Shown here: piece by piece, positions 26,079-33,877 of the stretch | How positions within the stretch are numbered: the stretch's first letter is position 1 | Layout: each line of letters begins with the position of its first letter | Origin: JAFGGG01 sp964634205 | GTDB lineage: Bacteria > Spirochaetota > Spirochaetia > SZUA-6 > RPPD01 | Assembly (NCBI GenBank): GCA_964634205.1 | Contig: CAZWKE010000006.1 | Location: 55,789 to 119,788, forward strand | Length of the DNA stretch: 64,000 nucleotides | Direction of reading: 5' to 3' | Position numbers and translations under genes: made by a program | The notes under the pieces: model-generated | What the model saw: the letters and a program-made list of their open reading frames with translations, nothing else | Told to the model about the DNA's origin: nothing | Database searches by the model: none

Positions 26079-28570
26079 TGTTTAAGGGATTAACGGAACG
26101 AGCAAGAAAAGTCTTGACAATTCTGGCCCAGGAGGAAGCCAGACGCTTTAACGCGGACCAACTGCTGCCCGAACATGTGGTTCTGGCCTTGCTGCGGGAC
26201 GGTGACGGGGTGGCAATTAAGGCCCTGCAGCGCATCAAGGTTGATGTGACAGAAATGCAGGAAGAAATAGAACGAAGTCTGCCCAAAAAAAAGGGCGGAA
26301 TCATCATCGGTGCGGTGAGTCCCTCAAAACGGGGCAAACGCATGCTCGAGGTATCGGCCGAAGAGGCCAAATCCATGGGACATGAATATATCGGTACCGA
26401 ACACCTGCTTATTGCAGCGGCCAAGGAACCGGGAAGCATCACCTCCCGCTTTCTTTCAAAACTTAACATCGACGCTGAGCTGCTGCGTGAAGTGATTCTG
26501 CGTCTGAGCGGTATGGGCGATATGCATGAGAGGGACGTGTACAATAAAAAGAAATCACTGTCATACTACAAGAAAAATACTCCCACGCTTGATGAGTTTT
26601 CACGGGACCTGACCGCCCTGGCACGGGATACAAAGCTTGATCCGGTCATCGGCAGGGTAAAGGAGATCGAACGGGTTATCCAGATCCTGGCGCGCAGAAC
26701 CAAAAACAATCCCGTGCTGATCGGGGATCCGGGTGTCGGGAAAACGGCGATTGTCGAAGGCCTGGCCCAGCGTATCGTGGACAGTACCGCTCCTGAAGTG
26801 TTGTTGGGCAAGCGGGTGTTGATTTTAGATCTGGCATCACTGGTGGCGGGAACAAAATACCGCGGTGAATTTGAAGAGCGTCTGAAACGAGTGATGAAAG
26901 AGATTATCGCCGCGGAAAATATTATCCTCTTTATTGATGAGCTGCATACGATAATCGGGGCAGGCGGTGCCGAAGGTGCCATAGACGCCTCCAATATGTT
27001 AAAGCCCGCCCTCTCACGCGGCGAACTGCAGTGTATCGGGGCAACGACATTGAATGAATATAAGAAATATATTGAAAAGGATGCGGCCCTGGAGCGCAGG
27101 TTCCAGACGATTTTTGTCAGGGAGCCGAGCGTGGAAGAGACAATTGAAATTTTAAAAGGCATTAAATCCCGGTATGAGGAATACCACAAGGTAAAATACA
27201 CCGAAGAGGCCCTGGAAGCGGCCGCTATCCTTTCCGGCCGTTATGTCAACGAGCGGCATCTGCCGGACAAGGCAATAGACCTGATTGATGAGGCCGGAGC
27301 CAGAAAACGCATAAAAAACAATGTAAAACCAAAAGAGCTGATTGATCTGGAACACGAAATCGAAAGATTGACCATCGATAAGATCAATCTTGTGAACACA
27401 CAAAATTACGAAAAGGCAGCCTCCGTCCGGGATACGGTGTTAAAGCTCAAAGAAAAAGTATCTGATATGAAAAACACCTGGGAAAGTGATCTGCAAATTG
27501 AAGAGAACCTGGTAACCGATGAGGATGTCCAGCACATCCTTGCCAGTATGACCGACATCCCGCTCTCACGAATTGTGCAGAAAGAATCGGAGCGCCTGCT
27601 TAATATCGAAGAGGAGCTGCACCGGAAGATCATCGCCCAGAATGAGGCTATAAATGTCGTGGCCTCGGCCATCCGCAGGTCACGCACGGGCTTAAGCTCA
27701 CCCAGAAGACCGCTGGGTTCGTTTATATTTCTTGGCCCTACCGGGGTGGGGAAGACCCTGCTTGCCAAGACCCTGGCAGAATTTTTGTTCGGAGACCAGG
27801 ACGCATTGGTCAGAATCGATATGTCTGATTTTATGGAAAAACATAATGTTTCCAGACTTGTCGGGGCCCCTCCGGGGTATATCGGGTATGAAGAAGGCGG
27901 GCTGTTAACCGAAAAAATACGCAGAAGACCGTATAGCGTTATTCTGTTGGATGAGATCGAAAAGGCACACCCCGATGTATTCAACCTGCTGCTGCAGATT
28001 CTGGAAGAAGGCCAGCTTCAGGACAACCTGGGGCATATTGTTTCTTTTCGAAACACGGTGTTGATCATGACATCCAACGTGGGTGCGCGGGACATCAACC
28101 GTGATTCGGCCCTGGGATTCCGCAACCAGGACGGGATTATGAATTACAAGGACATAAAGTCCTCGGCCTTAAGTGAACTGAAGAAGGCGTTTAATCCCGA
28201 GTTTTTAAACCGTATCGATGAGATCGTGGTGTTTCACAGCCTGAAAAAAGAGCATCTCTACAAGATCCTGGAAATCATGATTGATGAGATAAAAGAGCGG
28301 GTGCTGGAGATGCATATTGCAATTGAGTTTAAGAAAAAGGCCAAGGAATACCTGATTCAAAAAGGCTATGATGAAAAATACGGGGCGCGGCCGCTGCGCC
28401 GGACACTGCAAAAAGACGTTGAAGACCCGCTGTCATTAGAAATGCTGAAAGGGAAGTTTAAGGGCGGTGACCAGATTATTGTTGATATCAGGAATGATAA
28501 ACTCGTGTTCAGGATGAAAAAACGGCAGAACCAGCTTGATGAAAAGAAGCTGGAAAGCATCAAGGGCTAA
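26078..28570 (+). CDS. clpC: AAA+ unfoldase ClpC
   Basis: ClpC unfolds proteins and feeds them to ClpP. The 830 residues have the expected order: two N-terminal Clp repeats (1-145), first AAA+ module with GDPGVGKT (216-223) and LFIDELHTIIGAG, a middle coiled coil containing a UVR motif (NYEKAASVRDTVLKLKE), second AAA+ module with GPTGVGKT and VILLDEIEKAH, and the D2-small domain. The middle domain identifies ClpC rather than ClpA or ClpB. A ClpP-docking loop LGF (SALGFRNQD) is present. ATG 26078 overlaps the mcsB stop (TAATG). clpP is not in the window. Confidence 0.95.
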   Translation: MFKGLTERARKVLTILAQEEARRFNADQLLPEHVVLALLRDGDGVAIKALQRIKVDVTEMQEEIERSLPKKKGGIIIGAVSPSKRGKRMLEVSAEEAKSMGHEYIGTEHLLIAAAKEPGSITSRFLSKLNIDAELLREVILRLSGMGDMHERDVYNKKKSLSYYKKNTPTLDEFSRDLTALARDTKLDPVIGRVKEIERVIQILARRTKNNPVLIGDPGVGKTAIVEGLAQRIVDSTAPEVLLGKRVLILDLASLVAGTKYRGEFEERLKRVMKEIIAAENIILFIDELHTIIGAGGAEGAIDASNMLKPALSRGELQCIGATTLNEYKKYIEKDAALERRFQTIFVREPSVEETIEILKGIKSRYEEYHKVKYTEEALEAAAILSGRYVNERHLPDKAIDLIDEAGARKRIKNNVKPKELIDLEHEIERLTIDKINLVNTQNYEKAASVRDTVLKLKEKVSDMKNTWESDLQIEENLVTDEDVQHILASMTDIPLSRIVQKESERLLNIEEELHRKIIAQNEAINVVASAIRRSRTGLSSPRRPLGSFIFLGPTGVGKTLLAKTLAEFLFGDQDALVRIDMSDFMEKHNVSRLVGAPPGYIGYEEGGLLTEKIRRRPYSVILLDEIEKAHPDVFNLLLQILEEGQLQDNLGHIVSFRNTVLIMTSNVGARDINRDSALGFRNQDGIMNYKDIKSSALSELKKAFNPEFLNRIDEIVVFHSLKKEHLYKILEIMIDEIKERVLEMHIAIEFKKKAKEYLIQKGYDEKYGARPLRRTLQKDVEDPLSLEMLKGKFKGGDQIIVDIRNDKLVFRMKKRQNQLDEKKLESIKG

Positions 28571-28623
28571 AAACCGAGCGGCTTCTTCCGTCAATAGAAT
28601 AGAAAATACCTTGCCTGATACTC

Positions 28624-28651
28624 TTGAAAAAAGTCCGGTGATATGTACTAT
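28624..28651 (+). promoter_or_regulatory. Promoter for murC (leaderless arrangement)
   Basis: TTGAAA (28624-28629), 16 bases, TACTAT (28646-28651). The ATG at 28658 lies 7 bases after the -10, so the mRNA may begin at the start codon. The promoter overlaps the alternative ATG at 28643, which would then not be transcribed. Confidence 0.5.
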
Positions 28652-28657
28652 ATTCCC

Positions 28658-30106
28658 ATGCAGTACAAGGATATGCGCATCCATATGATAGGCATCAAGG
28701 GTGTGGGGATGACCGCCCTTGCCGAAGTATTATTTGCCCGTGGTGCCCGTCTGAGTGGTTCAGACACGAATGAGGTGTTTTATACGGACGCCATTCTGCA
28801 GAAACTGGGGATTTCCTATCATGAATCGTTCCGGGAAACCCATATTACTCCTGATCTGGATCTGGTTGTGTATTCAAGTGCCTACTCCCCACAGACCAAT
28901 CCGGAGCTGCGTCGGGCGGCCCAATTGGAACTCAGGACGGTTTCTTATGCCGAGGCCTTAGGCGCATTATCAGCGGAAACGGATGCAAGCGGGGTGGCCG
29001 GTGTCCACGGAAAGACCACCACCACGGCCATGACCGGAACAATCCTGAAAAATCTGGGTCTGCCGGTCACTGTACTGGTGGGGTCGCAGGTCCCGTCATT
29101 GGATTATTCCTCCGCCTATACGGGGGGAGATAAATACTTTGTCGCCGAGACCTGTGAGTATCGAAGACATTTTTTGAAGTTTAAACCCCACCGCATCATT
29201 ATTACCAGTATTGAAAAGGATCACCTGGATTACTTCAAGGACCTGGACGATATTATCGCCGCCTTTGTCTCGTATGCGGAACTTTTACCCGCGGGCGGTG
29301 ACCTTATTTATTGCAGTGACGATGCCGGGGTAAAAAAGGCTGTTCTCATCATCAAACATAAACGGCCCGATCTCAAGCTGATTCCGTATGGGCTGCGGGC
29401 GGAAGGTCCGTTTCAAATAACAAGTATCAGCTTTGCCGGAGGGAAAACAGACTTTTCTCTGCGTGGATTCGACGATGTTTTTCGGGTCCATATACCCGGA
29501 AAACATTCGGTCCTCAACGCTACGGCCGCTGCTGCCTTATCACTGCGAATTCTTGAAAAAGAGAAGATCCCGTGCGATGATACGGTGATGGAAAAGATCA
29601 GACAGGGGCTTATGCAGTTTAGCGGGAGCAGACGCAGGAGTGAAATCATCGGTAACGCGGCCGGTATTCTATTTATGGACGATTATGCGCATCATCCCAC
29701 CGCGGTACGAACAACTTTGGAAGGGTTAAAAGAATACTATCCTGAAAGAAGGATTGTGGTGGATTTTATGTCCCATACTTATTCGCGCACAAAAGCACTC
29801 CTGCATGAGTTCGGACAATGTTTTCGTTTTGCCGACCGGGTCATCCTGCATAAAATATATGCCAGTGCACGGGAAAAGGACACCGGTACGGTATCAGGGC
29901 ATGATCTTTTTACGGAAGTAAAAAAGCACCGCGCCGATGTGAGTTTTTATGAAGAGGTGATGGACGCATACGGATTTTTACAGACCGGACTTAAAGAGGG
30001 CGATCTTTTTATTACCATGGGCGCCGGAAACAACTGGCAGCTCGGCAAAAGACTGTTTGAATATTTCTCCCATCAACGGGGAGTGGAGGATAACCGTAAT
30101 GAATAG
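28658..30106 (+). CDS. murC: UDP-N-acetylmuramate-alanine ligase (MurC family)
   Basis: MurC adds the first amino acid of the peptidoglycan stem peptide to UDP-MurNAc. From the ATG at 28658 the product is 482 residues: a Rossmann-like N-domain (MRIHMIGIKGVGM), the ATP loop GVHGKTTTT, a central domain with EKDHLDYF, and the C-domain with DDYAHHPTAV and LFITMGAGNNW, all typical of MurC. The related recycling ligase Mpl has the same layout, and I prefer MurC because of GVGM and DYAHHP; a wrong choice between the two is possible. The start is set by the promoter and by alignment of MRIHMIG with the family N-terminus. It overlaps yicC by eight bases. Confidence 0.85.
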   Translation: MQYKDMRIHMIGIKGVGMTALAEVLFARGARLSGSDTNEVFYTDAILQKLGISYHESFRETHITPDLDLVVYSSAYSPQTNPELRRAAQLELRTVSYAEALGALSAETDASGVAGVHGKTTTTAMTGTILKNLGLPVTVLVGSQVPSLDYSSAYTGGDKYFVAETCEYRRHFLKFKPHRIIITSIEKDHLDYFKDLDDIIAAFVSYAELLPAGGDLIYCSDDAGVKKAVLIIKHKRPDLKLIPYGLRAEGPFQITSISFAGGKTDFSLRGFDDVFRVHIPGKHSVLNATAAAALSLRILEKEKIPCDDTVMEKIRQGLMQFSGSRRRSEIIGNAAGILFMDDYAHHPTAVRTTLEGLKEYYPERRIVVDFMSHTYSRTKALLHEFGQCFRFADRVILHKIYASAREKDTGTVSGHDLFTEVKKHRADVSFYEEVMDAYGFLQTGLKEGDLFITMGAGNNWQLGKRLFEYFSHQRGVEDNRNE

Positions 30107-30965
30107 TATGACCGGTTTCGGTTTCAATGAATATAGTGACGAGGATTTCAATATCAATATCGAGGTAAAGTCCTATAACAACCGTTTCCTGGATGTGAAC
30201 CTGGCGCTTCCACCCTACCTGGGAAGGCTTGAAGACAAGATAAGACAGGAAATTACCGGCCGTCTGAAACGGGGTCGTATTGAACTATTCATCAAGGTGA
30301 AGAACTTTAATGAGGAAACCGAAATCGTTATTGATAAAAAAGGCCTGGAAGCGCATGTACAGGCGTTGCGCGAGTTAACAAATCTGGCGGGCCTGCATGA
30401 CGAACTGCATCTATCACATCTTTTACGCATAGAAGGGTTATTAAAAACTTATCGCACGTTTGATTATGAAAAATATTGGGATGTGGTACAGCCGGTACTT
30501 GTAGAAGCCCTTGAACAACTTGTACAATCCCGAATGAAGGAAGGCGAAAAAATCGCCCAAGACATCGGGCGGATGATCGACAGCCTCGATAAGGAAGTGA
30601 ACAAAATCGAACAACTGGTACCGGATATCGAAAAAAAAGTGACACAGACGGTCAGGCAGAAATTTAACGACATATTGGGAAAAGACATTGATGAAACGCG
30701 AATATTGGCCGAAATCGCCGCGCTGCTTATCCGTTTTGATATAAATGAGGAGGTCATGAGATTAAAAACACATGTCACCAGTTTTTCCTCTCATATAGAC
30801 ACGCAGGAACCGGTCGGAAAAAAGCTCGATTTTATCTGCCAGGAGTTAAATCGCGAAATAAACACCATCAGTGCCAAGAGTCTTATTATTGAGATGAACA
30901 ACGCCGCCATTATCATTAAAGAATTGATTGAAAGGATCAGAGAGCAACTGCGAAATGTCGAATAG
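30099..30965 (+). CDS. yicC: YicC family protein (putative endoribonuclease)
   Basis: YicC/YloC proteins are conserved endoribonucleases linked to RNA decay and stationary-phase fitness. The 288 residues begin with MNSMTGFG, the family's N-terminal signature (SMTGF), and end with the family block KLDFICQELNREINTISAKS followed by ELIERIREQLRNVE. ATG 30099 is chosen because it gives this N-terminus and has GGAGG about 10 bases upstream; a longer frame from 30057 would overlap murC without reason. It overlaps the end of murC and the start of cmk, so the three form one transcript. Confidence 0.93.
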   Translation: MNSMTGFGFNEYSDEDFNINIEVKSYNNRFLDVNLALPPYLGRLEDKIRQEITGRLKRGRIELFIKVKNFNEETEIVIDKKGLEAHVQALRELTNLAGLHDELHLSHLLRIEGLLKTYRTFDYEKYWDVVQPVLVEALEQLVQSRMKEGEKIAQDIGRMIDSLDKEVNKIEQLVPDIEKKVTQTVRQKFNDILGKDIDETRILAEIAALLIRFDINEEVMRLKTHVTSFSSHIDTQEPVGKKLDFICQELNREINTISAKSLIIEMNNAAIIIKELIERIREQLRNVE

Positions 30966-31491
30966 ATTAACGATTGCCATATCGGGTAAAAGCGGGTGTG
31001 GAAACACCGTGGTCTCCAACATGGTGGCGGAAAAGCTGGGGTTGCGGCATATTAACTATACTTTTCATAATATCGCGGCGGAGAACGGTGTTTCATTTGA
31101 GGAAATCATGGACAAGGCCGAAACGGACAACCGCTATGACCTTTACCTGGATAAAAAACAGGTGCAGCTTGCCGACGGGGGCGGTTGTGTACTCGGTTCA
31201 CGTCTAGCCATCTGGTTGTTAAAACACGCGGAGATAAAGGTGTACCTTGAGGCGTCACTCCGTGTCAGGGCGGCAAGGATTGCCCGGAGGGAAAACAAGG
31301 ATTTCTCCACCGCCTATAAAGAGACAAACGAGCGTGACCGTAAGGACCATAATCGTTTTTACCGGCTGTATGCCATCGACAACACTCTGTACGATTTTGC
31401 CGACCTGATCGTTGATACTGAGGAAGGTGATCAGTATTATGTTACGCAGGCCATCATTGATTATATACGGAAGCGCGGATTTATTGATTAG
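30955..31491 (+). CDS. cmk: Cytidylate kinase-like protein
   Basis: A 178-residue P-loop nucleotide kinase of the short cytidylate-kinase type found in archaea and spirochaetes, expected to turn CMP/dCMP into the diphosphate. It starts at ATG 30955 inside yicC. Features are the P-loop region ISGKSGCGNTVVS (GKSGCGNT 11-18), a central GGCVLGSRLA, and the LID-type arginines (RVRAARIARREN ... ERDRKDHNRFYRLY). The invariant Walker A Lys before Thr is Asn17, with a Lys shifted to position 12. The family may use this variant loop; if not, activity is doubtful. Confidence 0.82.
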   Translation: MSNRLTIAISGKSGCGNTVVSNMVAEKLGLRHINYTFHNIAAENGVSFEEIMDKAETDNRYDLYLDKKQVQLADGGGCVLGSRLAIWLLKHAEIKVYLEASLRVRAARIARRENKDFSTAYKETNERDRKDHNRFYRLYAIDNTLYDFADLIVDTEEGDQYYVTQAIIDYIRKRGFID

Positions 31492-31503
31492 CAGGCAATA
31501 TGC

Positions 31504-31532
31504 TTTACACACAGTTGAAACTATGCTATAGT
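31504..31532 (+). promoter_or_regulatory. Extended -10 promoter for rpoZ-miaA
   Basis: TTTACA (31504-31509), 17 bases, TATAGT (31527-31532) preceded by TGC. The expected start near 31539 gives a leader of about 10 bases that still contains GGAG before ATG 31549. Confidence 0.6.
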
Positions 31533-31548
31533 GCCGGCGGAGTGAAAA

Positions 31549-31740
31549 ATGATATTACCTTTAGATTTATTGGAAAAGAATACGGGGAACATGTATTTAC
31601 TGGCGTGCGCAACCATTAAACGTGTTGCTCAGATCAGCAGTACCGAAGAAGATGATTTGGAACAGTATCAAAAGAAATTTGTTTCGGTTGCCTTAAAACA
31701 AATTTTGAATGAAGAAATTCAGTATAAACTGGAAGAATAA
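31549..31740 (+). CDS. rpoZ: RNA polymerase omega subunit
   Basis: Omega helps assemble the beta-prime subunit into RNA polymerase. The 63-residue product matches short spirochaetal omega proteins: ILPLDLLEKNTGNMYLLACA and TIKRVAQIS correspond to the conserved N-terminal helices, and FVSVALKQILNEEIQYKLEE to the conserved A-L-x-E-I end. GGAG lies about 8 bases before the ATG. Its last 32 bases overlap the start of miaA in another frame. Confidence 0.85.
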   Translation: MILPLDLLEKNTGNMYLLACATIKRVAQISSTEEDDLEQYQKKFVSVALKQILNEEIQYKLEE

Positions 31741-32665
31741 GTCCTTACAATCAATCATAATTATTTTCGGACCCACGGCCGTCGGAAAAACCCAGGTCAT
31801 CACCGCGTTAGGCGAGTACAATATCGAAATTATAAACGCGGACTCGATGCAGGTGTATAAATATATGGATATCGGTACCGCCAAGCCGGATCGCACACTG
31901 CGCAAAAAAATACCGCATCACCTGATTGATATTGCCGATCCGTCCCGCCAGTTTAACGCCGGGAATTTTGTAGAAATGGCGGAAGCGTTGATAGACGGGA
32001 TTGCAAAACGGCAGAACCTCCCCGTTATCTGCGGCGGCACGGCATACTATATCCGCAGCTTTATTTACGGTCTGCCGCCGTCGCCTCCGGGAAATCCGGA
32101 AATACGCATGCAGGTGAGAAATGAGTTTCAGCAAAAGGGCAGGGAAGCCCTTTATAAGGAACTGAAGGAGGCCGATCCGGTAAGTGCCGCCAAAATAAAC
32201 ATAAACGACAGCTACCGCATACAGCGGGCCCTGGAAATCATTAAAAGCAGCGGGAAGCCGCTTTCAGCCTATCACATACCGCAGCGGCCGCGAACCGATT
32301 ACCGCATGCTTTTGCTTGGATTGTCACGCGAAAGACAGGAGCTTTATACGCGTATTGAAGACAGGGTTGAAGAGATGTTTACCCGGGGGCTGCCGGCAGA
32401 GATAAAAAGACTGGTTGCCCGCGGATATAATGAACACGACCCCGGTATGCGCGGAATCGGGTACAAGGAATTCTTCCAAATGCAAAAAGATTGTTGTACG
32501 CTGGCCGAGGTGAAAAAAAACATAAAACGTCATTCAAAACAATATGCCAAACGCCAGCTTACCTTTTTTAAAAGCATCCCCGGGGTGCAGTGGATAGCTG
32601 CTGATGATATTTCAGGAATAGAAAACAGGATGCGGGACTTTCTCTTGTCCGGCTCGGCCTCTTGA
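31709..32665 (+). CDS. miaA: tRNA dimethylallyltransferase MiaA
   Basis: MiaA puts a dimethylallyl group on A37 of tRNAs that read codons beginning with U. The 318 residues show the P-loop GPTAVGKT, NADSMQVYKYMDIGTAKP, the HHLID motif, CGGTAYYIRSF and the C-terminal GIGYKEF region, all as in the family. The only usable start is ATG 31709, 32 bases inside rpoZ and without a Shine-Dalgarno, so translation probably depends on ribosomes finishing rpoZ. The gene ends before the palindromic element at 32731. Confidence 0.95.
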   Translation: MKKFSINWKNKSLQSIIIIFGPTAVGKTQVITALGEYNIEIINADSMQVYKYMDIGTAKPDRTLRKKIPHHLIDIADPSRQFNAGNFVEMAEALIDGIAKRQNLPVICGGTAYYIRSFIYGLPPSPPGNPEIRMQVRNEFQQKGREALYKELKEADPVSAAKININDSYRIQRALEIIKSSGKPLSAYHIPQRPRTDYRMLLLGLSRERQELYTRIEDRVEEMFTRGLPAEIKRLVARGYNEHDPGMRGIGYKEFFQMQKDCCTLAEVKKNIKRHSKQYAKRQLTFFKSIPGVQWIAADDISGIENRMRDFLLSGSAS

Positions 32666-32690
32666 CTCTGAACCGATTTATTCGCATAAT
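32662..32690 (+). promoter_or_regulatory. Promoter-like sequence after miaA
   Basis: TTGACT (32662-32667), 17 bases, CATAAT (32685-32690), overlapping the miaA stop. It would transcribe the palindromic element. Its first 14 bases (TTGACTCTGAACCG) resemble the start of the 32843 promoter (TTGACTCGAACCG), which differs by one missing base. Confidence 0.35.
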
Positions 32691-32730
32691 AGCGCAAGCA
32701 ATTTTAAATTTGCCTGCCGAAGCATGTTGA

Positions 32731-32826
32731 TACAGCAATTTTCATTTTGAACGATTATTTTTTTATACCTGTACTGCATCATCTGCTTCGGATACTATTG
32801 AATGGTTCAAAATGAAAATTGCTGTA
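32731..32826. repeat. Palindromic element with 22-bp perfect inverted repeat
   Basis: Bases 32731-32752 (TACAGCAATTTTCATTTTGAAC) and 32805-32826 are exact reverse complements and flank a 52-base loop. A second, outer-inner pair, CCGAAGCA (32718-32725) with TGCTTCGG (32783-32790), interlocks with it. A related half-copy (AGCAATTTTAAATTT, 32697-32711) lies just upstream, and a related copy lies at 34519-34561. Together these suggest a small mobile or REP/MITE-like repeat. It lies between miaA and the small ribosomal protein gene and is flanked by two nearly identical TTGACTC(T)GAACCG sequences. Confidence 0.7.
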
Positions 32827-32842
32827 ATAGTGCGCTCGCTGT

Positions 32843-32871
32843 TTGACTCGAACCGCGGTTGTGCTTATAAT
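32843..32871 (+). promoter_or_regulatory. Strong sigma-70 promoter for the COX24-like gene and flgH
   Basis: TTGACT (32843-32848), 17 bases, TATAAT (32866-32871), a near-consensus promoter. The expected start near 32878 leaves a leader of about 45 bases ending in a strong Shine-Dalgarno (AGAAAGGGGTGAT). Confidence 0.7.
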
Positions 32872-32923
32872 AAAATAGAGCGATGAGTAGGATTTACAAA
32901 ACCTTAGAAAGGGGTGATACACG

Positions 32924-33013
32924 GTGCCTTGCGGTAGAAAAAGAAAAAGACACAAGATTGCTACGCACAAAAGAAAGAAAAAACTCAGAAAAAACCGTCA
33001 CAAGAAGAAATAG
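32924..33013 (+). CDS. 29-residue AURKAIP1/COX24-domain ribosomal protein
   Basis: The GTG at 32924 opens a 29-codon frame of extremely basic composition: it begins MPCGRKRKRHKIATHKRK and ends KLRKNRHKKK. This matches the very short bacterial proteins of the AURKAIP1/COX24 family, relatives of mitochondrial ribosomal protein mS38 and mycobacterial bS22, so it should be a small-subunit ribosomal protein. Support comes from a near-perfect Shine-Dalgarno (AGAAAGGGGTGAT) seven bases before the GTG and a strong promoter at 32843-32871. A longer frame at 32883-33068 overlaps it, but its sequence has no family resemblance. flgH follows after 48 bases. Confidence 0.88.
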   Translation: MPCGRKRKRHKIATHKRKKKLRKNRHKKK

Positions 33014-33061
33014 GTTCAATTTATTCACCGTTCCTGCTGATAATTATAGTAGGGGTTTTAC

Positions 33062-33874
33062 ATGCTGAAAAGAATCATGGGAATTTGTTTTTTCATGCTT
33101 ATGTGCGGGAGTTTACCGGCGGAGAGCCTGTGGGACGATACCTTTCCGGGCTATATAGCGGGAACTTCCGCGCTGGCGATAGGCGATATCGTTGTTGTTG
33201 AAATTGATGCCAGCATGAATTTACGCTTTGATTCTTCCAGCAAAGATTCTAAAACCATTACTCTGGAGTTCAGCGGCGGGGAATATGGGGATCTGTTTTC
33301 ATTTCTGCCCCGTGCGCTGGCGCGCGGGGACAGGTCCATACAGGGCCGGGAAAATTACAGCCTAAAAACAGAACTCGTTACCCGGGTTACACAAATAGAC
33401 GCTAACGGCAATGCCTTTATCCAGGGCACACGCACCATACAGTTCGGGGGCAAGGGAGACAGTATCACAATCTCCGGTTGGGTGAATCCCGATGATCTCG
33501 ACCAGCAGCGAAAGATTTCGTATTCGAAGGTGGCCGATGTTCGCCTTGCCTTCAGAAGCTTCTTACAGCCGCAGGGGGCGGTGTTAACCGATCAGGATAT
33601 CCAACGTATCATTACCGGGACGGCCGCCACACCGACAACACCGGGTACNNNNNNNNNNNNNNNNNNNNNNNNNNNNNNNNNNNNNNNNNNNNNNNNNNNN
33701 NNNNNNNNNNNNNNNNNNNNNNNNNNNNNNNNNNNNNNNNNNNNNNNNACGCCAACCACACCGGGTACTACCGGTACGGCGGACCAGACGGGAAAAATCA
33801 GTCTGACCGAGGCCAAAAAACGGGAACTGGTCCTGCTTTATATCAATAGAATCGTAGACATTCTTTTCCGCTGA
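33062..33874 (+). CDS. flgH: FlgH-like flagellar L-ring protein, interrupted by an assembly gap
   Basis: Visible residues include a signal peptide (MLKRIMGICFFMLMCGSLPAES), then GTSALAIGDIVVVEIDAS, LVTRVTQIDANGNAFIQGTR, ITISGWVNPDDLDQQRKI and SKVADVRLAF, which follow the FlgH L-ring pattern (GD-I-V, -V-x-G-x-V-x-P-x-D, -S-x-V-AD-R). Later comes a Thr/Pro-rich stretch (TAATPTTPGT ... TPTTPGTTGTA) broken by 100 N, then a C-terminal helix. The frame reads through only because the N run happens to fit; the true length is unknown. There is no lipobox, unlike classical FlgH. Spirochaete periplasmic flagella lack an obvious L-ring, so its exact role is open. AGGGG precedes the ATG. Confidence 0.75.
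   Translation: MLKRIMGICFFMLMCGSLPAESLWDDTFPGYIAGTSALAIGDIVVVEIDASMNLRFDSSSKDSKTITLEFSGGEYGDLFSFLPRALARGDRSIQGRENYSLKTELVTRVTQIDANGNAFIQGTRTIQFGGKGDSITISGWVNPDDLDQQRKISYSKVADVRLAFRSFLQPQGAVLTDQDIQRIITGTAATPTTPGXXXXXXXXXXXXXXXXXXXXXXXXXXXXXXXXXXTPTTPGTTGTADQTGKISLTEAKKRELVLLYINRIVDILFR
33649..33748. other. Assembly gap of 100 N
   Basis: Exactly 100 N, the usual placeholder for a gap of unknown size. The flanks encode the same Thr-Pro-Thr-Thr-Pro-Gly repeat on both sides (ACACCGACAACACCGGGTAC and CCAACCACACCGGGTACTAC), so the gap is probably a tandem repeat that did not assemble. Confidence 0.97.
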
Positions 33875-33877
33875 GAA

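Noticed and set aside
28643..28657. Upstream ATG that would extend murC by five codons
   Set aside because: It overlaps the -10 of the only good promoter and adds residues before the usual MurC N-terminus.
32883..33068. 61-codon frame beginning ATG 32883
   Set aside because: It overlaps the 29-codon COX24-type gene in another frame, and has no Shine-Dalgarno or family resemblance; the GTG frame has both.
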